Shown: in pieces, positions 29,366 to 36,734 of the stretch
How the letters are laid out: every line of letters begins with the position of its first letter
How positions within the stretch are numbered: position 1 is the first letter of the stretch
Source of the DNA: CAZLNO01 sp964561005
GTDB taxonomy: Bacteria; Pseudomonadota; Alphaproteobacteria; Kiloniellales; Rhodovibrionaceae
Reading direction: 5' to 3'
DNA: 64,000 nucleotides
Assembly (NCBI GenBank): GCA_964561005.1
Contig: CAZLNO010000003.1
Coordinates: forward strand, 26,578 to 90,577
The notes under the pieces: model-generated
Databases searched by the model: none
Seen by the model: only the letters and a program-made list of their open reading frames with translations
What the model was told of the DNA's origin: nothing
Program-made: the position numbers and the translations under genes

Positions 29366-29395
29366 CTGCGGGATAACCTTTCTGGTTAACCGCAG
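29366..29395. terminator. Imperfect hairpin between the paralogous methyltransferases
   Basis: CTGCGG (29366-29371) pairs with CCGCAG (29390-29395), extended by TAACC with GGTTA around a TTTCT loop, with one unpaired base on the 5' side or mismatch. It is followed by AAAATTTAAA rather than a T tract on the plus strand, so read on the minus strand it would have TTTAAATTTT before it. It may end transcription from the first methyltransferase weakly, or act as a regulatory site. Confidence 0.3.
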
Positions 29396-29473
29396 AAAAT
29401 TTAAATGTCAAGGTTGGAACGTCGCCGCAATCTGTTACCCTCGCGCTGTCTTCTTCGCGACAGGAGGTATCGA

Positions 29474-30106
29474 ATGAGCGACAGCATCCACGCGCCGCAG
29501 CTTGAGAAGGTGTACTCGGCAAAGACGCCGGAGGAGTTGCGCGCGAGCTATGACGCCTGGGCCGACAAATACGACGAGGATGTTCAGGCCTTCGGGCGCA
29601 TCCTGCCGACCGTGGTGCTCGGGCTCGCGTCGCGCCACCTGCCTCATGACAATGGCCCGATCCTGGACGCCGGCGCCGGCACGGGATGCATGGGCGAGCT
29701 GCTGGCCCTCCTGGGCTACGACCGGATTCACGCGCTGGACATCTCGGCCGGCATGCTGAAGGTGGCCGAGTCCAAGAAGGTCTACACCAGGCTGATCCAG
29801 GCCGCCCTCGGCGAGACGCTGGACATCCCCGACGACACCTACGGCGGCATGGTCGCCACGGGCGTCTTCACGGTCTCGCACGCCGGGCCGGAGTGCCTCG
29901 ACGAACTGCTCCGGGTCATGAAGCCGGGGGCGGTGATGGCGTTCACCGTCACCCATCCGGTCTACGTGTCCGGCTTCCAGCAGAAGATGAAGGCGCTGGA
30001 AAAGGCCGGAACGTGGACGCTGATCGAGGTGACGCCGGAGTTCCCGACGCACCAGAACTCGACCAACGCTCCGATGTGTCACGGTTTCGCCTACCGGGTA
30101 AACTGA
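29474..30106 (+). CDS. Class I SAM-dependent methyltransferase, paralogue 2
   Basis: 210 residues; the ATG at 29474 has an AGGAGG seven bases upstream. N-terminal SYDAWADKYDEDVQAFGRI, motif I ILDAGAGTGCMGELLALLG, motif II ALDISAGMLKVAESKK, then GMVATGVFTVSHAGPECLDE and MAFTVTHPVY. It shares most of these positions with the gene at 28632. The upstream 210 nt has a hairpin and an A+T-rich patch, so it may have its own promoter. The two copies differ in residues around the active-site strand (TQAM and THPVY), which could mean different substrates. Confidence 0.87.
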   Translation: MSDSIHAPQLEKVYSAKTPEELRASYDAWADKYDEDVQAFGRILPTVVLGLASRHLPHDNGPILDAGAGTGCMGELLALLGYDRIHALDISAGMLKVAESKKVYTRLIQAALGETLDIPDDTYGGMVATGVFTVSHAGPECLDELLRVMKPGAVMAFTVTHPVYVSGFQQKMKALEKAGTWTLIEVTPEFPTHQNSTNAPMCHGFAYRVN

Positions 30107-30245
30107 CGACGCGTCCCCAACAAGACACGGTCGCGGCACCGCGCGCCGACGATGTTGCAAGCAGATCCCTCAGCGGCCACGTCGGCGCCAACGCCATGCC
30201 GCAACCCTCCCGTGCCCGCGGGGAAGGGTCCATGTCCGGCGCGGG

Positions 30246-31157
30246 TCACGCCATCGGGCTCGCGCCGGCCTTGCCGGGCTGGTAGTACGGGTTCTCGCCG
30301 GACGCGTGGTCGGTGATGTCCAGGATCTCCTCGATCCCCGGCACGGCGCGCTTGATCTCGGCCTCGACCCCCTGCTTCAGGGTGACGTTCGCCATGCCGC
30401 AGCCCTGGCAGCCGCCTTCCAGGCGCAGGAACACCCGCGGACCGCGCACGTCGATCAAGGAGATGTGGCCGCCGTGGCCGGCGACGGCGGGGTTGATGCG
30501 CTCGTCCAGGACCCGGCGCACGGCCCGGCCGGTCTCGGTCTCCAGCCCCGGCTTGGGGATGGCGTCCAGGTAGTCCTGGACCTTCTCCACCTCGGGCACG
30601 TAGTGGCGCAGCATGGTCTCGATCTGCGCCAGCATGGCGTAGGCGGTGCCGGCCAGCCTCAGGTTCACCGTCGAGCCGACGAAGGAATGGAACTGGATGT
30701 CGCCCCCGGACTGCTCGATCGCCGGGTAGATCCGGGTGTCGATCAGCTCCTTGACCTGGTCGATCAGCTCCTGCGGCGCGTCGGAGACCGGCTCCAGCGA
30801 CTCCCAGTCGGGCTCGTCCTCCGGCGCGGCCGTCGAGGCCTCGGCCTCGGCGCCCCCATCCGGCCCGGCCGGCCGCTCCAGGATCGGCGCGCCGGAGGTG
30901 AAGTGCTGCATCACCGCCGCCAGGACGTGCGGCTTCAGGGTGAGCCACTCGGCGTGCGGGCTCTTGGTGACCTCGACCGAATCCGGGTTGAGCTGCACCC
31001 CGCGCACCTGCTCCAGCTCGAACAGCCGGGCGGCCAGGGGCGAGCGCCGGGCCTCCTGGGGCGAATTGAACTTCAGCGGCCCCTCGGCCAGCACCTCGCG
31101 CCCCGGCACGAAGGCCATGGTGTCCGGGTCGTTGGTCGCCTGGGTCTGGATGAACAT
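30246..31157 (-). CDS. nfuA: NfuA-type Fe-S carrier with a duplicated NifU-like domain
   Basis: 303 residues. Residues 1-95 are the Nfu N-terminal scaffold-like domain (MFIQTQATNDPDTMAFVPG). Then come two NifU C-terminal-like domains. The last has the cluster-binding CxxC (GGCQGCGMA, Cys250 and Cys253). The first (about residues 115-190, VKELIDTRIYPAIEQSGGDI) keeps the fold but reads TAYA at 171-174, without Cys. Nfu proteins carry assembled 4Fe-4S clusters to target enzymes. It lies 103 nt downstream of the PepSY gene on the same strand and may be the last gene of the Fur-type operon, which would fit a response to iron shortage. The domain duplication with a Cys-less copy is unusual. Confidence 0.88.
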   Translation of the reverse strand: MFIQTQATNDPDTMAFVPGREVLAEGPLKFNSPQEARRSPLAARLFELEQVRGVQLNPDSVEVTKSPHAEWLTLKPHVLAAVMQHFTSGAPILERPAGPDGGAEAEASTAAPEDEPDWESLEPVSDAPQELIDQVKELIDTRIYPAIEQSGGDIQFHSFVGSTVNLRLAGTAYAMLAQIETMLRHYVPEVEKVQDYLDAIPKPGLETETGRAVRRVLDERINPAVAGHGGHISLIDVRGPRVFLRLEGGCQGCGMANVTLKQGVEAEIKRAVPGIEEILDITDHASGENPYYQPGKAGASPMA

Positions 31158-31260
31158 GACGCGCTCTCTCCTGCGGCTTGCCGCGTGGCTCTAATGTTGC
31201 TCCGAATGTAGGCCTTCGCGGCGCGGGAGAAAACGGTACACGGCGTGGGGCTTCGGCGGG

Positions 31261-32046
31261 CTACGCCCGCGGCGGGCGGCGGCGCCGGCGCGCGGCGCGC
31301 CAGTTCACGAAGCCCGTCAGCGCCAGCACGACCAGCGCCACACCCAGGATGTCCACCACATAGGCGCCCGCCGGCCCGAACAGGCGACCGCTGTGCAGGT
31401 CGAGCAGCAGGCGCGACCACGGCACCTCCGGCCAGCGCGCCCGCCGTCGCACCGCCTCGGCCTCCTCCGGCGGCAAGGGCCCCGACCGCGCCCAGGCGAC
31501 ATCCTGGGGACACGCCACCGACTCCCAGGAGAGCAAAGCCGGCCCGGCCCGCCGGCAGCCGGCCTCGGTGCGCAACAGCGCGGCATCGCCTTGGGTTCCC
31601 ACGGCCCGCACCCGCGCACCCGACACGGCGCTGTCCATCCGCTCGACGAGCCGGCCGTCCCGGGTGAACAGCAACAAGGAGTCCGGAAGCGCCACCAGAA
31701 TGCCAGGGCGGACCGCCACCGCGCCCACGGGCGGCGCGGCGGCCTCGGCCACCTGGCGCGCGCCGATGTAGAGCCCCCCGTTCGCCCAGGCCAGGGCGAC
31801 GCCGGCAACGCGATAACCGTGCAGATCGACCGGCCGAGGCTCGAAATAAAGGCGCAGCAGCCAGGTCTGGCGCACCTTGGCCGCGTCCAGGCCAAGCTGG
31901 TGCGCGTGGTTGACCACGATCCCGGTGGCCGCCAGCACGACCAGGAAGGCCATGGCGGCCAGGCCCGCCACTTTATGCACGCGCAAATTGAGGCCACGCG
32001 GGCCGCGGGGGCGACGCTGGCCGGCACGCGCACGGCGCTCAGTCAT
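31261..32046 (-). CDS. PepSY-associated membrane protein
   Basis: 261 residues with two clear membrane segments: residues about 22-44 (HKVAGLAAMAFLVVLAATGI, with NHAH after it) and about 225-250 (VVDILGVALVVLALTGFVNW), joined by a periplasmic domain. The DLHSGRLFGPAGAYVVDI run before the last segment is the hallmark of PepSY-TM proteins. Such proteins carry His residues in or near their helices that can bind haem and are known or predicted to pass electrons across the inner membrane to periplasmic flavin proteins and metal reductases. It overlaps the FMN-binding gene by 8 nt, so the two are coupled. The role in iron reduction here is inference from the Fur-like sites. Confidence 0.75.
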   Translation of the reverse strand: MTERRARAGQRRPRGPRGLNLRVHKVAGLAAMAFLVVLAATGIVVNHAHQLGLDAAKVRQTWLLRLYFEPRPVDLHGYRVAGVALAWANGGLYIGARQVAEAAAPPVGAVAVRPGILVALPDSLLLFTRDGRLVERMDSAVSGARVRAVGTQGDAALLRTEAGCRRAGPALLSWESVACPQDVAWARSGPLPPEEAEAVRRRARWPEVPWSRLLLDLHSGRLFGPAGAYVVDILGVALVVLALTGFVNWRAARRRRRPPRA

Positions 32047-32557
32047 CCGCGCGCACCTGCCGGTCCAGGAACAGGGCCAGGGTGGCGATCTCCGTCAGCG
32101 CCCGCACGCTCAGCGTGGCGCCGGAAATGCCGTCGATCGAGCGGTCGAGCTCGAGCCCGTCCTTCAGCCGCGCGCCCTGGAACTGCCGGGTGAACCAGTC
32201 GTGGCGCACCTGCCAGCCGCGGCTTTCGCGATAGATCAGCACCTTGATCCGCTTCAGCCGGCCGGACTCCACGACGACGCCGGTGGTGATCGGCTCGTAT
32301 TTGCCGATGTCCTCCAGGATCCAGGCGGTGCGCGCATCGCGCCGCCAGTAGCGGATGCGCAACCCGCTCGGCTTTCGGTCCAGGATGTCCGCCACCTGCT
32401 TGCGCCGATCGCGGGTCAGCCAGATCGCCTGGGGGTCCGGAACGTCGCCCTGGAAAGCGTTCTCCAGGAAGGCTTCGGGGGTCTGGTAGACGTCCGCCGC
32501 CGCGGTGGCCGTCGCCCAGAACAGCAGCGCGGCGACAACTCCGAGCCATGCCCGCAT
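32039..32557 (-). CDS. Periplasmic FMN-binding domain protein with flavinylation site
   Basis: 172 residues. A Sec signal peptide (RAWLGVVAALLFWATATAA) leads to an FMN_bind-type domain near the C-terminus with DGISGATLSVRAL, where the SGAT Thr (about residue 148) is the usual attachment point for covalent FMN. This modification is done by ApbE, and an apbE gene sits at 39391 on the other arm of the same locus. FMN_bind proteins of this kind shuttle electrons outside the cytoplasm. I chose the ATG at 32557 (GGGGG upstream, complete signal peptide) over the ATG at 32569. It lies between the porin and the PepSY gene on the same strand. Confidence 0.82.
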   Translation of the reverse strand: MRAWLGVVAALLFWATATAAADVYQTPEAFLENAFQGDVPDPQAIWLTRDRRKQVADILDRKPSGLRIRYWRRDARTAWILEDIGKYEPITTGVVVESGRLKRIKVLIYRESRGWQVRHDWFTRQFQGARLKDGLELDRSIDGISGATLSVRALTEIATLALFLDRQVRADD

Positions 32558-32646
32558 GCAATCCCCCATCGCGGAAGGTCTCCACCGTTCGTCCTGGCGG
32601 TCCCGGCGGCGGCCCGGCGGGAGCCGGACCGCCGCGCGGCACGGCG

Positions 32647-33993
32647 CTAGAACTGGAAGCCGAGGCCGAGGTTGAAGCTGTCCTCGTCGTCACGGTCCTC
32701 CAGCATCTGGTGCGCATAGGTCGCCTTGACCACGACGTCGGGGTGCGGCCAGAAGTTGAAGCCGAAGTCGACCTCGTCGATCGTGGTGTCCTCGTCGGTG
32801 CCGGCCTCGGTGTCGACCTGGAGGTAGCGGCCGAACACACCCAGGTCGCCCCAGCCGGTGGCGAAGGTGTAGGACGGCTCGACGTACCAGCCGAACTGCT
32901 GGTCGCGCCCGCTGGCTTCCAGGGTCGAGCCCTCGCCGCCTTCGCCACCTTCACCGCCTTCGCCGCCTTCGCCGCCCTCGAAGTTGCTGATCGGGGCGTT
33001 GCCGAAGAAGTCCCAGCGGGCGTAGAGCGCCCGGAAGCCCCACGGGCCGCGCTGGATGTCGGCGTGGATCTCCGCCAGCGTGCCGTCGACGTCCTCGCGC
33101 CCCTGGGTGACGTCCATCTGGTACATGCCGGTGGCGCCGATCTCCACGCCAGGCAGGCCGGTCCACTTGACGCGCAGCGTGCCGGCCCCGTCCTTGGCCG
33201 AGGCGTTGGCCCCGCTCTGCGTCGACACCGCCGGCAGGAAGGCGTTCGGCCCGTCCAGTGTGGTGTTGAGCCCGCTGGACAGCCAGGCGTCGTAGCTGAA
33301 GCCCTGGCCGATCTGGCCGTTCAGACCGACCATCGCCTCCCGCCAGGTGGTCGGGATGATGCGGCGCTCGACCAGATTGCGCTGCACGCCGAAGAACGTC
33401 GGCGGCTCGTGGGTCTCGTTGATGATGCCCACCGGCACGAGGTTCAGGCCGGCGGCCACGCTGTGCTGCTGGGTCAGGTCGTACTCCAGCCAGGCCTGCT
33501 CGAGCTCGACCTCGCCGCTCTCCTCGCCGCCGATGATCAGCGCGTTCTCGACCTCCAGCTCGGTGAAGAGGCGCAGGCGGTCGTTGAACTCGTGGCCGAC
33601 CTCCAGGACGAAGCGCTTGAAGTTGACCTGCGGGTCGCCGCCTTCGCCGCCCTCGCCGCCTTCCGCGCCTTCCAGCGAGGTGTCGCCGAGGTAGTGCAGC
33701 TCGCCGTAACCGCCGATGTGCGTGCGCTCCCACCAGCCGCCGTCCCCGGTTCCGGTGGCGGCGTCCTCGATGGCGACGGTGGCGGCCTCGACCTTTTCCT
33801 CCGTCTGCTCGACCTTCTCCGTGGTGGTCTCCTGGCCTTGCTTCAGCCGTTCGATCTCCTTCTGCTGCTGCTGGATCATCCGCCACATTTCCTGGCGCGA
33901 GGGCAGCTCCTCGTCCTGCGCCCGCGCCGCCTGGCCGCCCGCCGCGACGGTGGCAAACGCCAGCGCCGTTGAGGCCAGCAGGGTTCTTCGCAT
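32647..33993 (-). CDS. Phosphate-selective-type porin (OprO/OprP-like) with Gly-Gly-Glu repeats
   Basis: 448 residues: a Sec signal peptide (RRTLLASTALAFATVAA), a periplasmic coiled coil (residues about 30-70, MIQQQQKEIERLKQGQ), then a beta-barrel region rich in alternating aromatic residues and ending SFNLGLGFQF, a proper outer-membrane C-terminus. Two loops carry runs of Gly-Gly-Glu: residues about 107-119 and 338-355. ATG at 33993 has GAAAC after AGAGGGGG. Two Fur-like boxes lie 114-162 nt upstream. Porins of this family let small anions pass; the name phosphate-selective is a family label. Here it may import or release a small anionic, perhaps phosphonate or iron-bound, compound. Confidence 0.82.
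   Translation of the reverse strand: MRRTLLASTALAFATVAAGGQAARAQDEELPSRQEMWRMIQQQQKEIERLKQGQETTTEKVEQTEEKVEAATVAIEDAATGTGDGGWWERTHIGGYGELHYLGDTSLEGAEGGEGGEGGDPQVNFKRFVLEVGHEFNDRLRLFTELEVENALIIGGEESGEVELEQAWLEYDLTQQHSVAAGLNLVPVGIINETHEPPTFFGVQRNLVERRIIPTTWREAMVGLNGQIGQGFSYDAWLSSGLNTTLDGPNAFLPAVSTQSGANASAKDGAGTLRVKWTGLPGVEIGATGMYQMDVTQGREDVDGTLAEIHADIQRGPWGFRALYARWDFFGNAPISNFEGGEGGEGGEGGEGGEGSTLEASGRDQQFGWYVEPSYTFATGWGDLGVFGRYLQVDTEAGTDEDTTIDEVDFGFNFWPHPDVVVKATYAHQMLEDRDDEDSFNLGLGFQF
32925..32982 (-). repeat. Gly-Gly-Glu coding repeat in the porin
   Basis: The minus strand codes for about six repeats of Gly-Gly-Glu (residues about 338-355 of the porin). A shorter run of three lies at 33640-33672. 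The codons vary at third positions (GGCGGCGAA and GGTGGCGAA types), so the repeats are old enough to have diverged silently, which favours selection on the protein sequence. The two runs lie between barrel strands and so are probably in loops. Confidence 0.85.
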
Positions 33994-34106
33994 CGTCGTT
34001 TCCCCCTCTCCTCGGTTTCGCGACTCCCACGGACCGTTCCCCCTCGCGGCGCCCTGACAGACCTCCAGGGACACCGGGTCGGCGAGCCCGGTTCGCGACG
34101 ATGTCC

Positions 34107-34125
34107 GCGAATGCGTCGCATTTGC
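34107..34125 (-). promoter_or_regulatory. Fur-like box 1 (porin arm)
   Basis: 19-bp inverted repeat GCGAATGCG-T-CGCATTTGC with 8 of 9 arm positions paired. Read on the minus strand it is GCAAATGCGACGCATTCGC, close to the GCAAATGAGAATCATTTGC layout of gamma/alphaproteobacterial Fur sites. It lies 114 nt upstream of the porin start. Identification as a Fur site rests on this resemblance and on having four similar sites in one locus. Confidence 0.6.
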
Positions 34126-34136
34126 ACCTTTAGAAT

Positions 34137-34155
34137 GCACATGCGTCGCATTCGC
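34137..34155 (-). promoter_or_regulatory. Fur-like box 2 (porin arm)
   Basis: GCACATGCG-T-CGCATTCGC, arms paired at 7 of 9 positions. It shares the 11-bp core ATGCGTCGCAT with box 1, and the centres are 30 bp apart, close to three helical turns, so two repressor dimers could bind the same face. It stands between box 1 and the rightward phosphonate genes. Confidence 0.55.
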
Positions 34156-34330
34156 ATCACATGGCCCTAGGCCGACTCCAAACAGCGGCCCTGCCCCGGT
34201 CTACCGGGGGGGGCCGCCGCCACGCCTCGGTCCATCCTTCGGGCTGGAAGCAGGACTTTCGGCGAAACCGTTTCCCACGGCCAGATGGCGAAGGCCCGGC
34301 GGCGTGTGCGGCGCGGCGGCCTGGGCAAAG

Positions 34331-34371
34331 CGGACGGTATTGCAACTGCGACTCAGTTGCAATACCGTCCG
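34331..34371. promoter_or_regulatory. Long perfect palindrome with Fur-like core (phosphonate arm)
   Basis: Two perfect 18-bp arms, CGGACGGTATTGCAACTG (34331-34348) and its complement (34354-34371), with a 5-nt spacer. The central 19 bp (34342-34360), GCAACTGCG-A-CTCAGTTGC, has the same layout as the other Fur-like boxes. It lies 65 nt before the start of the transaminase gene, where a repressor would cover the promoter. As RNA it would be a very stable hairpin, so a role as an attenuator is also possible, though no T tract follows. Confidence 0.6.
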
Positions 34372-34435
34372 CGCCGGTAGCGGCCCTGGCCGCGCACGTT
34401 CCGGCCCCGGCGATGAAGCGAGGAGACCGACGCCC

Positions 34436-35632
34436 ATGGCCACCGCGACGCAACCCCCCGCGAACCCGCGGGAGCCCGTGCTGCTGACGCCCGGGCCGCT
34501 GACCACCTCGGCCGGCGTCAAATCCGCCATGCAGCGCGACTTCGCGTCCCGCGACGCCGCCTTCGTCCACAAAACCGCCGCGTTGCGCCAGGGACTTCGC
34601 GAAATCGTGAACGGCGGTCCCGAGCACGATGTGGTGCCCCTGTCGGGCAGCGGCACCTCGGCGGTGGAGGCCATGCTGACCAGCCTGGTGCCCCGCGACG
34701 GCAACGTGCTGGTGCTGGAAAACGGCGCCTACGGCCGGCGCATGACCGAGATTTGCCACGCCGCCGGGCGCGAGGTGACGCGGCTGTCCTGGCCGGAAAC
34801 CGCTCCCGTCGAGCCCGCGCAGGTGGCCCGCGCGCTGGCCCGCGACGCCCGGGTGACGCATGTGGCCTGCGTGCACTGCGAGACCACGACCGGGCTGCTG
34901 AACCCCCTGGACGACATCGCCCGCGCGGTGGCGCGCCAGGGCCGCTCACTGCTGGTCGATGCCGTCAGCAGCCTGGGCGCGCTGCCGCTCGACCTGGGCG
35001 CGACTCCGGTGCTGGCGCTGGCGGGCTCCGCCAACAAGTGCCTGGAAGGGGTGCCGGGGCTGGGGTTCTGCATCGCGCGCCGCGAGGCCCTGGCCGCGGC
35101 GGCCGGCAACGCGCCCTCGCTGACCCTGGACCTGGCCGCGCAGTGGCGGCAGTTCGAAACCGACGGCCAGTGGCGTTTCACGCCGCCCACCCACGCAGTG
35201 GCCGCCTGCCTGCGGGCGCTGGCGGAGCTGGACGCGGAGGGCGGGCCGTCGGGCCGCCTGCAACGCTATCGGGACAACCTGGCGACGCTCGTGGAGGGGA
35301 TGCGGGCGCTGGGCTTCGTGCCGCTGCTGCCGCCGGAACACCAGGCACCCGTCATCGTGACCTTCCGCCTGCCGCCGGAACCGGGGCTGACATTCGGGGC
35401 GCTCGCCGACGGGCTGGCCCGCAGGGGCTTCGTCATCTATCCGGGCAAGCTGGCCGGCATGGAGAGCTTTCGCGTCGGCTGCATCGGCCGCATCGACCGC
35501 CGCGACATCGAGGCCTTTCTCGCCGCGCTGGCGCAGGTGCGGCACGACCCCGGCCCGGCGCCCGACGGCCTCCGCGCGACGGATCGCGGCGGCTCCGACG
35601 GCCAATTGACAGCCCGCAAAGTCGGGACTTAA
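34436..35632 (+). CDS. phnW: 2-aminoethylphosphonate-pyruvate transaminase (PhnW type)
   Basis: 398 residues, fold-type I PLP enzyme. It begins VLLTPGPLTTSAGVKSAM, the PhnW/AGT family start, has PLSGSGTSAVEAM (cofactor phosphate binding), VDAVSSLGALPLDLG (Asp contacting the pyridine nitrogen), and the PLP lysine Lys201 in GSANKCLEGVPGLGF, which matches PhnW more closely than alanine-glyoxylate enzymes. It interconverts phosphonoacetaldehyde plus an amino donor with 2-aminoethylphosphonate. Next to PEP mutase and the decarboxylase it should run in the biosynthetic direction. ATG at 34436 has an AGGAG upstream. The 3' end is followed after three bases by another Fur-like box. Confidence 0.88.
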   Translation: MATATQPPANPREPVLLTPGPLTTSAGVKSAMQRDFASRDAAFVHKTAALRQGLREIVNGGPEHDVVPLSGSGTSAVEAMLTSLVPRDGNVLVLENGAYGRRMTEICHAAGREVTRLSWPETAPVEPAQVARALARDARVTHVACVHCETTTGLLNPLDDIARAVARQGRSLLVDAVSSLGALPLDLGATPVLALAGSANKCLEGVPGLGFCIARREALAAAAGNAPSLTLDLAAQWRQFETDGQWRFTPPTHAVAACLRALAELDAEGGPSGRLQRYRDNLATLVEGMRALGFVPLLPPEHQAPVIVTFRLPPEPGLTFGALADGLARRGFVIYPGKLAGMESFRVGCIGRIDRRDIEAFLAALAQVRHDPGPAPDGLRATDRGGSDGQLTARKVGT

Positions 35633-35635
35633 GAT

Positions 35636-35654
35636 GCAAATGCATCGCATTCGC
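35636..35654 (+). promoter_or_regulatory. Fur-like box 4, before PEP mutase
   Basis: GCAAATGCA-T-CGCATTCGC, 7 of 9 arm positions paired, begins three bases after the transaminase stop and 97 nt before the PEP mutase start. It differs from the minus-strand reading of box 1 at only two positions. It implies a second iron-responsive promoter inside the gene set, for the PEP mutase - decarboxylase - ligase - ApbE genes. Confidence 0.6.
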
Positions 35655-35750
35655 ATACCGCTTCACGAGTCGACACCCCGCAAGCCCGGCCGCGGCCGTG
35701 TCGGGCCGGGTGGCCGCGCAACGCGAGACACGGGAGGCCCCGTCCAGGCC

Positions 35751-36695
35751 ATGCATCCGCTTAGCACCCCCGCCACGGACACCCGCCCGTCGGCGCGCCT
35801 GCGCCGGCTGCTGGGCTCGCCGGAGCCGACGCTCCTGATGGATGCCTACGATGCGCTCAGCGCGCGCATCGTGGCGGAAAGCGGCTGTCCGGCGATCTGG
35901 GCCTCCGGGCTGGGCATGTCGGCGGCGGCGGGACTGCGCGACAACAACGAGGCGTCCTGGACCCAGGTGCTGGAGACGCTGGAGCTCATGGCCGACGCCA
36001 CGGCCTGCCCCATCCTGGCCGACGGCGATACCGGCTTCGGCAACTTCAACAACCTCCGCCGCTTCGTGCGCAAGCTGTGCCAGCGGGGCATCGCCGGGGT
36101 GTGCATCGAGGACAAGGTGTTCCCGAAGGCGAACTCCTTCGCCGACACGCCGCAGGCGCTGTGCCCGGCGGCGGAGTTCTGCGGCAAGATCCGCGCCGCC
36201 AAGGACGCCCAGCCCGACCCCGACTTCGTGCTGGTCGCGCGCGTCGAGGCGCTGGTGGTCGGACGCGGCATGGACGAGGCGCTGCGCCGGGCCGAGGCCT
36301 ATCGCCAGGCCGGGGCCGACGCGATCCTCATCCACTCCAAGGCGCCGACGGCCGAGGAGGTGGTGACCTTCTCCCGGCGCTGGCAGCGCCGGGCGCCGCT
36401 GCTCGTGGTGCCCACCAAGTACGCCGACACGCCGCCCGAGGTGTTTCGCGAGGCGGGCATCGACGCCGTGATCTGGGCGAACTTCAGCCTTCGCGCGGCG
36501 ATCCACGCGGTGCAGGCCGCCGCGGCGGCGGTCGTGCGCGACGGCACCCCGGCGCGGGAGATGGCGCGCTACGCCGACCTCGCCCGCGTGTTCGAGCTGA
36601 CCGACGAGGCGGAGCTGCGCGCGGCCGAGCGGCGCTATCTGCCGGACGAGCCGCCGGGGCAAAGCGCGTCGATCCGGCTCGCCGGCGGCTGCTGA
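35751..36695 (+). CDS. pepM: Phosphoenolpyruvate phosphomutase (phosphonate biosynthesis entry enzyme)
   Basis: 314 residues, isocitrate-lyase superfamily barrel. LLMDAYDALSARIVAESGC and CPILADGDTGFGNFNN (Asp residues that hold magnesium) precede the diagnostic EDKVFPKANSF: Glu120-Asp121-Lys122 and Asn128-Ser129, matching the EDKxxxxxNS pattern that separates PEP mutases from lyases. It rearranges PEP to phosphonopyruvate, making the C-P bond. The ATG at 35751 has GGGAGG about 14 nt before it. Because the equilibrium favours PEP, the decarboxylase downstream is needed to pull the reaction, and it is present 39 nt on. Confidence 0.93.
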   Translation: MHPLSTPATDTRPSARLRRLLGSPEPTLLMDAYDALSARIVAESGCPAIWASGLGMSAAAGLRDNNEASWTQVLETLELMADATACPILADGDTGFGNFNNLRRFVRKLCQRGIAGVCIEDKVFPKANSFADTPQALCPAAEFCGKIRAAKDAQPDPDFVLVARVEALVVGRGMDEALRRAEAYRQAGADAILIHSKAPTAEEVVTFSRRWQRRAPLLVVPTKYADTPPEVFREAGIDAVIWANFSLRAAIHAVQAAAAAVVRDGTPAREMARYADLARVFELTDEAELRAAERRYLPDEPPGQSASIRLAGGC

Positions 36696-36734
36696 GGCGG
36701 CGAAGGGACGCGGGACGACAGCGCGAGAGCCGCC

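Noticed and set aside
34436..35632. Reading the PhnW-type gene as phosphonate breakdown
   Set aside because: There is no phosphonoacetaldehyde hydrolase or C-P lyase gene beside it, while PEP mutase and phosphonopyruvate decarboxylase follow directly, so the synthetic direction fits better.
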